This document shows positions 20,911 to 30,654 of a stretch of 32,977 nt of DNA, piece after piece. Source of the stretch: Mesoaciditogaceae bacterium (GTDB taxonomy: Bacteria > Thermotogota > Thermotogae > Mesoaciditogales > Mesoaciditogaceae); assembly GCA_015486145.1 (NCBI GenBank), contig WFSH01000115.1:1-32977 (forward strand), written 5' to 3'. The notes under the pieces were generated by a model that did no database searches, was not told the origin of the DNA, and saw nothing but the letters and a program-made list of their open reading frames with translations. Every line of letters starts with the position of its first letter. Positions within the stretch are counted from its first letter, which is position 1. Position numbers and translations under genes: made by a program.

Positions 20911-21438
20911 TTGAGCGTTTTTTTCGTTGCGGTGATGAGCGCGAATGGCAAAATTTCCCGTTCACATACTGCACACTTAGATTGGAGTTCCAAGGCAGAT
21001 TTGATGTGGTTCAAACACATCACGACCAAAGTTGGCGTTGTGGTGATGGGAAAAAAGACATTCGATACGTTGAATTCTCCTCTTCCTGGAAGACTGAACG
21101 TGGTTATGAGTCACAAATCAAACCGCCAAGAAATTCCAAACGTGCTGTTTACCAATATGCCACCTAAGTTCCTCGTGAAAATGTTGAAAGAAAAGGGGTT
21201 TGAAGATATTGCCGTTGTAGGTGGACAGTCGGTATTCACACTTTTTCTAAAAGAAAAATTGGTGGACGAAATGTATTTAACATATGAACCGGTCATCATT
21301 GAGGGTATAGATTTTTTCTCAAATTTGGAAGAAGATGTTAGGATGAAAGTGATAAATACAAAATCTCTGGATTCTGGAGCTTTAGTTGTGCACTACAAAA
21401 TTGTAAGCTGGGAGAAACGTTATGGAAGAGAAGTTTAA
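20911..21438 (+). CDS. Dihydrofolate reductase / RibD C-terminal family protein
   Basis: VAVMSANGKISR...GVVVMGKKTFDTL..PLPGRLNVVMS...VVGGQSVFTLFL. TTG at 20911 with gaggtg RBS (ORF opens 20899). Confidence 0.82.
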   Translation: MSVFFVAVMSANGKISRSHTAHLDWSSKADLMWFKHITTKVGVVVMGKKTFDTLNSPLPGRLNVVMSHKSNRQEIPNVLFTNMPPKFLVKMLKEKGFEDIAVVGGQSVFTLFLKEKLVDEMYLTYEPVIIEGIDFFSNLEEDVRMKVINTKSLDSGALVVHYKIVSWEKRYGREV

Positions 21439-21862
21439 AGAGATAGAGTTACTTTTAAGGGGAATTTGTTTTCGAGTAAAAGTTGCCGGACGTTTTGTGT
21501 TGAAAGAATTTGATCTGAGCACATCCCAATTTGATATCCTTCAATACCTTTATTTTGAGGGACCTAAAATGATGTCCGAATTGAGTAAAAAGATGGGTGT
21601 GACAAAATCAACTATGACCGGTCTCGTGTCAAGAATGGAAAATGCAGATTACGTTCAAAAAGTACCATTTGAAAAGGATAGGAGGGTCATTCTCGTTAAA
21701 ATCTCCCCCAAAGGGGAGAATATCATAAAAAAAGTCATCGATGAACGGGTAAAATTCGTGGCAAATTCTCTTAAAAACATCGATCGATCAGAGTTGTTGG
21801 AAAATCTTCAGAAAGTGAATGCGGCAATTTCCAAAGAATTTGATCAGTTGAAAAAAAGGTGA
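21422..21862 (+). CDS. MarR-family transcriptional regulator
   Basis: LSTSQFDILQYLYFEGPKMMSELSKKMGVTKSTMTGLVSRMENADYVQKVPFEKDRRVILVKIS. Confidence 0.92.
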   Translation: MEEKFKEIELLLRGICFRVKVAGRFVLKEFDLSTSQFDILQYLYFEGPKMMSELSKKMGVTKSTMTGLVSRMENADYVQKVPFEKDRRVILVKISPKGENIIKKVIDERVKFVANSLKNIDRSELLENLQKVNAAISKEFDQLKKR

Positions 21863-22515
21863 AACGTTTCCGCCTTTATGCGTTTGAGAGAAATTTTCTT
21901 GGATGCGATCCAATCCTTTAAAGTTCTTTCATTCAAAGCGTTCCTGACTGGCGCATACGTTAAGCGATGGAATACGGTGGGTCCGTTTTCTTTTAGTGCC
22001 CGTATATGTTGTGGGGTGCCGTATCCCATGTTGTGTTCGAACCCATAATCGGCAAAATAATTAGAAACTTTTTTCATAATATCGTCTCTAAAAACCTTAG
22101 CTGCTATAGAAGCTGCAGCAATTGATGGACTTTTTCCATCTCCTTTTACGATACATTTGTGAAAGAAACTCAACCCCATTTCCAAACCATCAACGAGCAC
22201 GAAAGATTCCGTTCCAAGGGTACGATAAGCCCTTTCCATAGCCAGTTTTGTCGCTCCTATTACGTTGTAAATGTCCACTTCAGTGGGCGTGGCTATCCCA
22301 AACGCTATCTGAGCACTCAAGATCAATTTCTTAAAAAGAAGTTCGCGCTTCTCACGGTTTATTTTTTTTGAGTCATCCACTCCTTCAATCGGTTTTTTCA
22401 ACAGAACAGCTGCAGCTACCACTGGACCCGCCAATGCACCTCGTCCAACTTCATCGATACCCACCACCGTACCGTATTTTGAAATGTAGGGATAGTCAAA
22501 ATCTTTTTCTATCAT
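21844..22515 (-). CDS. rnhB: Ribonuclease HII
   Basis: [56 protein letters not shown]. Confidence 0.95.
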   Translation of the reverse strand: MIEKDFDYPYISKYGTVVGIDEVGRGALAGPVVAAAVLLKKPIEGVDDSKKINREKRELLFKKLILSAQIAFGIATPTEVDIYNVIGATKLAMERAYRTLGTESFVLVDGLEMGLSFFHKCIVKGDGKSPSIAAASIAAKVFRDDIMKKVSNYFADYGFEHNMGYGTPQHIRALKENGPTVFHRLTYAPVRNALNERTLKDWIASKKISLKRIKAETFHLFFN

Positions 22516-24493
22516 TTTGGCTTTTGACCTTTCTCAATTCATCACGATAAACAGCCGCTTCTTCGAATCTCCAGTCATCTGCCGCCTCGTTCATTTTTTG
22601 CTCCAATATGGTTATGTATTCTTCAGTATCGACTTTTTCTTTAAGGATCAAAACTTCCTTGATGTCTTCGCCAAATTTATCGTATTCTTTGCCTTCTTCG
22701 GATTTAAGCTGCATGAAAAATTCATCGATTCCCTTTTGAATGGTTTTAGGAGTTATGGAGTGTTTTTCATTGTATTGCAATTGTTTTTTTCTGCGGCGGT
22801 GTGCCTCTTCAATGGCACGTTTCATAGAATTGGTGATCGTGTCAGCGTACAAAATTACTTTTCCATTCACATTTCTTGAGGCACGTCCCATCGTTTGAAC
22901 CAAAGATGTCGTAGACCTTAAAAATCCTTCTTTGTCCGCATCCAATATGGCCACAAGCGAAACTTCCGGCAAATCGAGCCCTTCTCTCAAGAGATTAACA
23001 CCCACCACGGCGTCAATTTTTCCCTTTCTGAGTCTTGTAAGAACTTTCATTCGATCTATGGTGTCGAGATCCGAATGAACGTATTCGGCACGATACCCCA
23101 TTTCTACCAAGTATTGACTTAGCTTTTCAGACATATCCTTTGTCAAAGTTACGATCAAGGCACGTTCGTTTCTGGCTTTGACTCGCTCAAGTTCTTCGAT
23201 CAGATTGTCCACTTGGTTGAGAGTTGGCCTCACTTCAACTTTTGGATCAACGAGTCCTGTAGGTCTAACAATCTGTTCCACAATTCTTTCCGATACTTCT
23301 CTTTCATACGGGCCGGGAGTTGCGGAGACAAAAACAACTTGGGGAGCTCTTTCCAAAAATTCGTTGAACCTTAGGGGGCGGTTGTCATATGCACTCGGTA
23401 AACGAAATCCATAATCAACCAGGCTTTGTTTTCGACTCCTGTCTCCCCTGTGCATTCCCATTATTTGGGGCACGCTTATGTGGGATTCATCGATGAAAAC
23501 TAACAAATCTTCCGGAAAATAGTCCATCAAAGTCCATGGTGGCTCTCCGGGCGCTTTTCCACTGAAATGACGTGAGTAATTTTCTATGCCACTGCAATAT
23601 CCCATTGTGTCAAGCATTTCCAAATCGTAAAGAGTTCTTTGGCGCAAACGCTCCGCTTCCAACAATTTTCCTTGCCTCTTCAACTCTGAAAGTCTCTGAT
23701 CTAACTCTACTCTTATGGATTTTATGGCGCGTTTTACCTTTTCTCGAGTTGAAGTAAATTCCTTGGCTGGATACAAAACCAGCCTATCAATTTCTTCAAG
23801 AGTTTTTCTGGAAATCGGCTCAACTATCAAAATTCTTTCCACATCGTTGTCAAAAAATTCCACCCTTACGATATTTGTTTCATAAGGTGGGTGAATTTCC
23901 AAAACTTCCCCATGCAATCTGAAAGTTCCAGGTTCAATTTCGGAATCGGATCGCTTGTACTGCATGGATGCAAATTTTTTTAGCATTTCCCTTCTGTTTA
24001 CAGATTCTTCGCGCTTAATCTCAAGGTTAATATCTCTGAAGTCTTCCGGATCGCCCGACGCGTATATACACGAAACGCTTGCCACCACGATAACATCACG
24101 ACGTGTTATGACAGATTTCATCGCCGAAAGCCGCATTCTTTCCAACTCTTCGTTTATGTCAGCTTCTTTTTCGATGTACACATCTTTGGATGGCAAATAT
24201 GCTTCCGGGCGATAGTAATCGTAGTAACTCACAAAAAATTCGACACGATTTTGAGGGAAAAACGCTTTGAATTCTCGATACAGCTGAGCTGCAAGAGTTT
24301 TGTTGGGTGACACCACTAACACCGGTCGGTTGAAAGCCGCTATCACGTTGGCCATAGTAAAAGTTTTTCCGGAACCGGTGACGCCTAACAGTGTTAAGAA
24401 TCTTTCTCCTCTCTTTATTCCTTCTTTCAACGATTCTATTGCGTCTGGTTGATCGCCCATGGGAGAAAATTTGCTGAAAAGTTTGAATTTCAT
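22496..24493 (-). CDS. uvrB: Excinuclease ABC subunit B
   Basis: [38 protein letters not shown]-terminal UVR motif. ATG 24493 with RBS aggtgag (ORF opens 24544). Confidence 0.98.
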   Translation of the reverse strand: MKFKLFSKFSPMGDQPDAIESLKEGIKRGERFLTLLGVTGSGKTFTMANVIAAFNRPVLVVSPNKTLAAQLYREFKAFFPQNRVEFFVSYYDYYRPEAYLPSKDVYIEKEADINEELERMRLSAMKSVITRRDVIVVASVSCIYASGDPEDFRDINLEIKREESVNRREMLKKFASMQYKRSDSEIEPGTFRLHGEVLEIHPPYETNIVRVEFFDNDVERILIVEPISRKTLEEIDRLVLYPAKEFTSTREKVKRAIKSIRVELDQRLSELKRQGKLLEAERLRQRTLYDLEMLDTMGYCSGIENYSRHFSGKAPGEPPWTLMDYFPEDLLVFIDESHISVPQIMGMHRGDRSRKQSLVDYGFRLPSAYDNRPLRFNEFLERAPQVVFVSATPGPYEREVSERIVEQIVRPTGLVDPKVEVRPTLNQVDNLIEELERVKARNERALIVTLTKDMSEKLSQYLVEMGYRAEYVHSDLDTIDRMKVLTRLRKGKIDAVVGVNLLREGLDLPEVSLVAILDADKEGFLRSTTSLVQTMGRASRNVNGKVILYADTITNSMKRAIEEAHRRRKKQLQYNEKHSITPKTIQKGIDEFFMQLKSEEGKEYDKFGEDIKEVLILKEKVDTEEYITILEQKMNEAADDWRFEEAAVYRDELRKVKSQNDRKRF

Positions 24494-24503
24494 ACAGCTC
24501 ACC

Positions 24504-24914
24504 TCACAAAAACCATCCCAAAGTTGCTCCAACAAGCAGACCAACTATTACTTCAGATACCTTATGGCCTGAAGAAGTGTTGAACTTTTCTTTGGTGAGT
24601 TTTTCAAGAGCTTCAGAATGTCGACCAACCTCTTGTCTCAAATGCAAAGCATCTGTGACTACAACGGTTGCAAAAATGAGAGCTATGGCAAATTGAGAAC
24701 TCGAAAATCCCATACCCTTTCCTATTGCCATGGCCAAGCCTGAAACTGTTGCCGTGTGTGCGCTAGGCATTCCACCAGTGGAAGCGTAAACCTTGAAGTC
24801 CCACTTTCTTTCTCTGAACAATTTCAGAATTAACTTCACGCTTTGCGCCGTCATCCACGACAATATGGCCGCCCACAAATACACATTCCAAAATACTTTT
24901 ACAATCTCAGTCAT
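24504..24914 (-). CDS. Divergent PAP2 family membrane protein
   Basis: [19 protein letters not shown]...[26 protein letters not shown]...[21 protein letters not shown]. Confidence 0.9.
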   Translation of the reverse strand: MTEIVKVFWNVYLWAAILSWMTAQSVKLILKLFRERKWDFKVYASTGGMPSAHTATVSGLAMAIGKGMGFSSSQFAIALIFATVVVTDALHLRQEVGRHSEALEKLTKEKFNTSSGHKVSEVIVGLLVGATLGWFL

Positions 24915-24917
24915 CGT

Positions 24918-26141
24918 TCAATTTATCCTTGTCCTGCTTATAAGCCTTGTTTCAACCACAAAATCATCTCTGTCTTTTTTTACCAAAATATAATTCATCT
25001 CTATCTTTTTGTGAAATGTAACCTGCCCGTACTTTCCCACCGATCTCTCGACTAACGGTCTCCATGTTCCGGTGTTAGCATAATATTTTGAACCTGAAGG
25101 TGTTGGAATAATGTGAAAATCTGGCATGTGATTGTGACCAAAGAATACCATTTTCAAACGGGAGTAATCTATGTCAGGTGGTTCTTTGGAGTACCCTGCC
25201 ACGTTCTTTGAGGTTAATTTCCAATCCGGGTTTGTTTCGGAGTTTAATATTTTTTCGGCCCTCATTTTAAGGTAATTTGTTTCTTTAAATCTGAAGATAT
25301 CATCGACGAGTTTGGTAATTCTTCTCCCAAACTCAAACCACCCCGCTTTTTGAGTAAAAAAATCACTCAGCCAATAACTGTGTGGAAACTTTACCCTGGT
25401 CCACGCTCTGGCTTCCTCGCTGCGAAATGCCATGAAAAAACTCCGCCTCCACTCTTTCATGAGATCAACGGGAAGCTTGTAAATGTACGTCACGTACTTC
25501 AACCAATCTACAGCATAAGAAACTGGTCTCACGTTATCGTAATCTCTGACCACCTCTTCTGGCAATTTTGTGGACCTCAAAATGGGTTCGAAATATTTCA
25601 TCGTGTAACGCGTTATATAATCCCCTATAGGGGGAACCAGGTGTCCATCTTGCATGTAAGCAAAAGAATTTGCCACATCGTATTGATTTCCGTGCTGCGC
25701 AAAGATACCAAATTCTTCGTCGTAGAAATGGGGAACGATCTTAAAGTTGGGAGATCCGATCTTTTCCAACAACGCTTCTTTCAACTTGTCGTTCACGAGT
25801 ATGTAGTAATCATGATTTCCAACCACATACACAATCTTATGATGTTTGGAGAAATTCATCAAAGCGTTGAAAAAAAGTTTGTGCTTGTTGAAGATCATCT
25901 CAATAACATCTCCATCTAAGGAGTTACAAAGATCGAAAAAGTTAATAAGTCCCATCTGCTTAACAGCATCACTTTCTAAAATTTCAAAACCGTCTCCGAT
26001 TATTACAAGTTCAGCGTTTCTATCAGCTTCATCCACATCTTCTAAAAGTTTGTAAAACTCACGATCGTAAGCAAAATCATCGCTTGCTGAGCCATCTCCG
26101 ACGTGAAGATCGCTGACGAAAAGCTTCAAGGACATACTCAC
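24918..26141 (-). CDS. Metallophosphoesterase (calcineurin-like)
   Basis: LFVSDLHVGDG, VIIGDGFE, VVGNHDYY, AQHGNQYD, FFGHNHMPDF. Confidence 0.9.
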   Translation of the reverse strand: MSMSLKLFVSDLHVGDGSASDDFAYDREFYKLLEDVDEADRNAELVIIGDGFEILESDAVKQMGLINFFDLCNSLDGDVIEMIFNKHKLFFNALMNFSKHHKIVYVVGNHDYYILVNDKLKEALLEKIGSPNFKIVPHFYDEEFGIFAQHGNQYDVANSFAYMQDGHLVPPIGDYITRYTMKYFEPILRSTKLPEEVVRDYDNVRPVSYAVDWLKYVTYIYKLPVDLMKEWRRSFFMAFRSEEARAWTRVKFPHSYWLSDFFTQKAGWFEFGRRITKLVDDIFRFKETNYLKMRAEKILNSETNPDWKLTSKNVAGYSKEPPDIDYSRLKMVFFGHNHMPDFHIIPTPSGSKYYANTGTWRPLVERSVGKYGQVTFHKKIEMNYILVKKDRDDFVVETRLISRTRIN

Positions 26142-27838
26142 ACAACACTCACAATCTTCGAAATCTCATCCTTCACCTTGTCTAAAAGTTCTAAGGCGTC
26201 ATCTCGTTTTTTAAAATTCATGGCCATGATGTAAAATTTTATTTTCGGTTCCGTTCCCGAAGGTCTTACATACACGGTTAAATTACCTCCAAAATTCATT
26301 CTCAAAACATTTGAGGGTGGAATGTCATCAATTCCTCGGTCGTAATCAACAACCTCAGTCAGTTTATATCCCGAAAGTTCGGAAGGTGGATTTTTGCGCA
26401 AAAAGTCCATTATGGAGTCTATCTTGCCCATCCCTTCCTCACCTTCAAAAACAGGCGCGAATTGTGTTTCAAAATAGTAACCGTACTGCTCGTATATTTC
26501 GTTTAAAGCATCGATAAGTGTCATTCCGCGTTTTTTATACTCCGAAGCCATTTCACAAGTGTACATTATCGCCGTGGCAGAATCTTTATCATACACAAAA
26601 TCTCCAATGTTGTATCCGTAACTTTCCTCAAAAGAAAAAAGTACATCTTTACCCGATTTTCTTAAATCATCTGCTTTGTTACATATCCACTTAAATCCCG
26701 TGAGCACTTCTACAACTTCAACTTCAAAAGATCTTGCTACCTTCGCGAACAGTTTAGAAGATACTATGGACTCAATAACTACGGGATATGTAGGCATCCC
26801 ACGCTTAGAGTACCTGTCGAGAATAAATTTCAAAAGCAACACACCCATTTGATTACCATCTATTCTGACAAACTTACCTCGATGCTTTACCATGACACCC
26901 ATACGATCTGCATCCGGGTCTGAGGCAAGAATGATATCAGAGTCCAGTCTTTCCGCATCTTTTATTGACAATTCAAATGCCCGTGGATCTTCGGGATTGG
27001 GATATTCGACAGTTGGAAAGTCGCCATCAGGTATTGCCTGTGCTTCCTGAACATACGGATTAAACCCGTCTTTTTTGAGAAGTGAAGGAACAATTTTCAC
27101 ACCTGTTCCATGAAGAGGAGTGTAAACGATTTTTAACGATGGATCCACCTCTTTAAATGAAAGTGCCAATGCTTTCTTAAAATACGTCTGGTCTATTTCC
27201 GTTCCCAGCATCTGGATCAAGTGCTGTTTTTTTGCCTCTTCCATGGGCATGCGTTTAATTTCTCCAAATGACTCTATCGCTTTATACTCTCTGATTATAC
27301 CTTCATCGTGTGGAGGTATAACTTGTGCTCCATTTTTCCAATAAGCTTTATAACCATTGTACTTTGGTAAGTTGTGACTTGCCGTGATCATCACGCCAGC
27401 AGTTGCTTCCAACTGTCTTACCGCAAAAGACAAAATTGGAGTTGGTCTGAACTCCTCAAATAAATAGGCTTTTATGTTGTTGGCGGCGAATATTTCTGCC
27501 GTTTCAGCCGCAAATTCCGGGGACATATGACGAGTATCGTAGGATATTACAACACTTTTGGAATCCTTTACAACTTTATTTATGTAGTTTGCAAAAGCTT
27601 GTGTAGCTCGTCCAACGGTGTAAAAATTCATTCTGTTATCTCCGAGCCCTATTATTCCACGCATTCCACCTGTTCCAAATTCCAACTCTTTGTAAAATGC
27701 GTCCTGAAGTTCGTCTTCATCGGTGTTTCGCAATTTTTCTTTGTCCTCCTCAGATATGCTCGAATCTGAGAGCCATTTTTGGTATCTCATCAAAGCTTCT
27801 TTTTCCACGAGGTCGAACACTCCTTTCTTGTATATCAT
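26138..27838 (-). CDS. Phosphoglucomutase/phosphomannomutase
   Basis: TGGMRGIIGLGDNRMN, GVMITASHNLPKYNGYKAYW, SDPDADRMGV, VRPSGTEPKIKFY. Start uncertain: ATG 27838, or GTG 27808 with RBS aaaggagtg. Confidence 0.95.
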   Translation of the reverse strand: MIYKKGVFDLVEKEALMRYQKWLSDSSISEEDKEKLRNTDEDELQDAFYKELEFGTGGMRGIIGLGDNRMNFYTVGRATQAFANYINKVVKDSKSVVISYDTRHMSPEFAAETAEIFAANNIKAYLFEEFRPTPILSFAVRQLEATAGVMITASHNLPKYNGYKAYWKNGAQVIPPHDEGIIREYKAIESFGEIKRMPMEEAKKQHLIQMLGTEIDQTYFKKALALSFKEVDPSLKIVYTPLHGTGVKIVPSLLKKDGFNPYVQEAQAIPDGDFPTVEYPNPEDPRAFELSIKDAERLDSDIILASDPDADRMGVMVKHRGKFVRIDGNQMGVLLLKFILDRYSKRGMPTYPVVIESIVSSKLFAKVARSFEVEVVEVLTGFKWICNKADDLRKSGKDVLFSFEESYGYNIGDFVYDKDSATAIMYTCEMASEYKKRGMTLIDALNEIYEQYGYYFETQFAPVFEGEEGMGKIDSIMDFLRKNPPSELSGYKLTEVVDYDRGIDDIPPSNVLRMNFGGNLTVYVRPSGTEPKIKFYIMAMNFKKRDDALELLDKVKDEISKIVSVV

Positions 27839-27842
27839 AGGC

Positions 27843-27872
27843 TTGACTTTCTTACCGTATATATTGTACAAT
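27843..27872 (+). promoter_or_regulatory. Promoter for tRNA-Val
   Basis: TTGACT-18 nt-TACAAT, 25 nt upstream of the tRNA 5' end. Confidence 0.6.
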
Positions 27873-27897
27873 AAAATTCACCGTAGGCATAATGTGT

Positions 27898-27972
27898 GGG
27901 TGTGTAGCTCAGTGGGAGAGCGCTTCCCTCACACGGAAGAGGTCATAGGTTCAATCCCTATCACACCCACCA
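27898..27972 (+). tRNA. tRNA-Val (anticodon CAC), CCA encoded
   Basis: GGGTGTG TA GCTCAGTGGGAGAGC G CTTCC CTCACAC GGAAG AGGTC ATAGG TTCAATC CCTAT CACACCC A CCA. Confidence 0.96.
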
Positions 27973-28068
27973 GAGTTTTGAGAGTCGTTCTTCCGCTCGA
28001 GAAATCTTCGTGTTTTTACAAAGTTCTATCAAAATTGTTCTCTTCACAGTCATATGAGCAACACTTTT

Positions 28069-28092
28069 GAATGGTGACACGTGTTGCCATTC
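28069..28092. repeat. 24-bp interrupted palindrome
   Basis: GAATGGTGACACGTGTTGCCATTC; central ACACGTGT palindrome, outer GAATGG/CCATTC. Confidence 0.7.
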
Positions 28093-28160
28093 ATCCGTGG
28101 CTGCTTCCCTTTCTTGGTACATCCTGTGCCTTTCCTCGTAGCTATCGCCTCGGTCATGAA

Positions 28161-28196
28161 AATGGTCATTCCGGCCACCGAGCCGGAATGACCATT
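28161..28196. repeat. REP-like palindrome; possibly terminator of the ABC operon on the - strand
   Basis: AATGGTCATTCCGGC-CACCGA-GCCGGAATGACCATT, perfect 15-bp stem; on the - strand the stem runs into TTTTC. Confidence 0.75.
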
Positions 28197-28256
28197 GAAG
28201 TGTTATCTACACCATCTCGCAGAGAACCTTTATTTTTAATCGACTGAGTAATAAAT

Positions 28257-28988
28257 TCAGGAAAGACGCGCCATGAATTTCAAAGCTTTTTCTGTTTTTG
28301 GAGATATAAAAAATTCCTCCGGTCCCGATTCTTCCATTACCACACCATCATCCATAAAAACGATCCTATCCGCGGCGTAGCGTGCAAAGTTCATTTCGTG
28401 TGTTACAACGATCATCGTTGTCCCGCTATCCGCGAGTTCTTTCATGACACTTAGAACTTCCGCGGTCATTTCGGGATCGAGTGCCGACGTTGGCTCGTCA
28501 AACAATATCAAATCTGGTCTCATGGCCATGGCACGTGCTATAGCAACCCTTTGTTTTTGGCCTCCTGATAATTCCCCTGGGTAGCTGTTAAGTTTGTCTG
28601 AAAGCCCAACTCTGTTAAGCATCTCAATAGCTTGATCTCTCGCTTCTATTTTCCCTACCTTTTTGACTTTCACAAGTGGATAAACCACGTTTTTGAGGGC
28701 TTTCATATGTGGAAAAAGATTATAACTTTGGGATACAAAAGATATTTTGGCTCTTGCACGTCTCAGTACATTGGGATCTTTTTTCATCTTTTCACCATCA
28801 AAGATGATTTCTCCACCGTCTGGAAATTCAAGAAAGTTGATGGTTCTTAGAAACGTTGACTTTCCCGTTCCTGACGGCCCCATTATAACGACAACTTCTC
28901 CTTTGTTAACAACTAACGACACATCACGAAGGACAACAGTTTCCCCAAATACTTTTTTTACATGCTTTGCTTCCAACAAATTTGTCAT
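28257..28988 (-). CDS. Polar amino-acid ABC transporter ATP-binding protein (HisP/GlnQ type)
   Basis: GPSGTGKSTFLRTINFLE, LSGGQKQRVAIARAMAMRPDLILFDEPTSALDPEM. Confidence 0.95.
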   Translation of the reverse strand: MTNLLEAKHVKKVFGETVVLRDVSLVVNKGEVVVIMGPSGTGKSTFLRTINFLEFPDGGEIIFDGEKMKKDPNVLRRARAKISFVSQSYNLFPHMKALKNVVYPLVKVKKVGKIEARDQAIEMLNRVGLSDKLNSYPGELSGGQKQRVAIARAMAMRPDLILFDEPTSALDPEMTAEVLSVMKELADSGTTMIVVTHEMNFARYAADRIVFMDDGVVMEESGPEEFFISPKTEKALKFMARLS

Positions 28989-29725
28989 GGTATTGCCAGT
29001 CTCCTTTCAATGAGGTTGCTCAGAAAACTTAGCAAATAGGTCAAGGTAAAGTACATGAGCGCAACAGTTATATAGCTTTCGAAAGAAGCGAGAGCCATTG
29101 TGGCAACTTGAGTTCCGCGTTGAGTCAATTCACTTATCGCTATAACAGAAGCCAGAGAGCTGTCTTTCACAAGACTTATAAATTGTCCAGTTAGAGACGG
29201 AAGTGAATTTCTGAAAGCTTGAGGTAAAATCACATCGAAAAACCTTTCCTTAGGTGAAAGGCCAAGAGCTTCGGCTGTCTCAAACTGCTCTTTCGGTATC
29301 GATTGAATGCCAGCTCTTACTATTTCTATAACATAAGCTCCTTCGAAAGTGGACAGAGCTAAAACTGCTGCCCAAAACCTTGGTATGTTGACCAGTGTGC
29401 CAACTCCGTAATAAACTAAAAGGATGACAACAAGCAATGGAATGTTTCTAAAAAACACCACGTATAATCCCGACAAATCTCTCAGAGTTTCACTCTTTGA
29501 CACTTTCATTATTCCCCCAAAAACTCCAATTGCAAAAGAGATCACTATGCTTACAACAGAGATCTTCAACGTCATGAGAAGACCAAGGAAGTACAGCTTC
29601 AGGTAATGGGTTGGCACCACATTCCAATGAAATGGATATTGAAGAGACATAAAATAGTACATGATTCCGAAGGTCGCGGCGATAAGCGCCGCGATCGAAA
29701 TCTTTTTGAGAATTCTATACCTCAT
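28985..29725 (-). CDS. Polar amino-acid ABC transporter permease (HisM/GlnP type)
   Basis: EAYxxxG-type loop EQFETAEALGLSPKERFFDVILPQAFRNSLPSLTGQFISLVKDSSLASVI. Confidence 0.94.
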   Translation of the reverse strand: MRYRILKKISIAALIAATFGIMYYFMSLQYPFHWNVVPTHYLKLYFLGLLMTLKISVVSIVISFAIGVFGGIMKVSKSETLRDLSGLYVVFFRNIPLLVVILLVYYGVGTLVNIPRFWAAVLALSTFEGAYVIEIVRAGIQSIPKEQFETAEALGLSPKERFFDVILPQAFRNSLPSLTGQFISLVKDSSLASVIAISELTQRGTQVATMALASFESYITVALMYFTLTYLLSFLSNLIERRLAIP

Positions 29726-29734
29726 GAAATCACC

Positions 29735-30517
29735 TCAAGAGTTTGGTTGGTAGTTATTGAACCATTTGTTGTATAGCTTTTGCCATTGTCCGCTTGCTTT
29801 CACATATGTTATGAACGTGTTTATCCAATTGAGAAGATCAAATTCACCTTGTTTTATTGCAATTCCGTAATTCTCGTTGGTTAATTCCTCATTTGTTGTG
29901 GAAAGCTGGGAATATTTACTTACCATGAACCCAACGTATGTAGAATCCCCAACAGCGATGTCAGCTTTTTTCATAGCAACTTGTATAGAGGCTTCGTCCA
30001 TTGACGCAAACTCTAAAATTTTCGCATTTTTGAAGAAAGCCCTCGCGGCATCGTCTCCAGTTGTTCCCATTTGAACAGCCACGATTAAATTTTTCTTTTC
30101 CAGCAGTTCTTTTAAAGTCGGTGGAGTTTTATAGACCTTATTGTTGTAAAGGATCTTTTGACCCACCGTGAAATAAGGTATTGAAAAGTTGACCATAATT
30201 GCACGCTTTGGAGTTATCGTCATCGCAGAGATTATCATGTCAAACTTTCCGGAGACTAAAGAAGGAAGGATCCCAGACCACCGTGTTGGAACAATTCTAA
30301 GCTTAACACCAAGTTCATTAGCCATGAGAGTAGCCAAATCCACATCAAAGCCAATGTATTTACCGCTGCTATTGATCCCTTCAAATGGCATATAGCCTGC
30401 GGCATCCATTCCGACGTTCAAATAACCAGACGAAATGATCCTCTGAAGCGCATCAGCACTCACGATAATTACCATAACGAGAATAAGTAACGAAACTACC
30501 ACAAGAACTCTTTTCAT
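29735..30517 (-). CDS. Polar amino-acid ABC transporter substrate-binding protein
   Basis: Signal peptide; GKYIGFDVDLATLMANELGVKLRIVPTRWSGILPSLVSGKFDMIISAMTITPKRA. RBS AGGAGG upstream of ATG 30517. Confidence 0.94.
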   Translation of the reverse strand: MKRVLVVVSLLILVMVIIVSADALQRIISSGYLNVGMDAAGYMPFEGINSSGKYIGFDVDLATLMANELGVKLRIVPTRWSGILPSLVSGKFDMIISAMTITPKRAIMVNFSIPYFTVGQKILYNNKVYKTPPTLKELLEKKNLIVAVQMGTTGDDAARAFFKNAKILEFASMDEASIQVAMKKADIAVGDSTYVGFMVSKYSQLSTTNEELTNENYGIAIKQGEFDLLNWINTFITYVKASGQWQKLYNKWFNNYQPNS

Positions 30518-30545
30518 TTTAACCGCCTCCTTAGATTTTGGTATA

Positions 30546-30578
30546 GAAAAAGGGCCACATCTTTTTTAGGTGTGGCCC
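30546..30578 (-). terminator. Intrinsic terminator upstream of the substrate-binding protein gene (attenuator)
   Basis: - strand GGGCCACA-CCTAAAAAAGA-TGTGGCCC-TTTTTC, 8-bp GC-rich stem plus U-tract, before the start codon at 30517. Confidence 0.9.
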
Positions 30579-30654
30579 GGTGGGTTTGCTTTAACTTAAA
30601 AGCACACGTTCAAGTTTCCGCTCTTCCACCGGGCGGATACTTAACGTGATGCTT
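30575..30654 (-). promoter_or_regulatory. Leader RNA: long hairpin plus antiterminator pairing
   Basis: - strand stem AAGCA-u-CACGUU-AAGU-a-UCCGC / GCGGA-a-ACUU-g-AACGUG-UGCUU (30654-30600). GCCCGGUGG (30634-30626) is perfectly complementary to CCACCGGGC (30583-30575), which overlaps the terminator 5' arm. Confidence 0.75.

Noticed and set aside
27961-28122. - strand 53-aa ORF MYQEREAATDEWQHVSPFKSVAHMTVKRTILIELCKNTKISRAEERLSKLWWV
   Set aside because: Composition is plausible, but its 3' end runs into tRNA-Val and there is no clear RBS or domain. Might be a gene remnant; a homology search would settle it.
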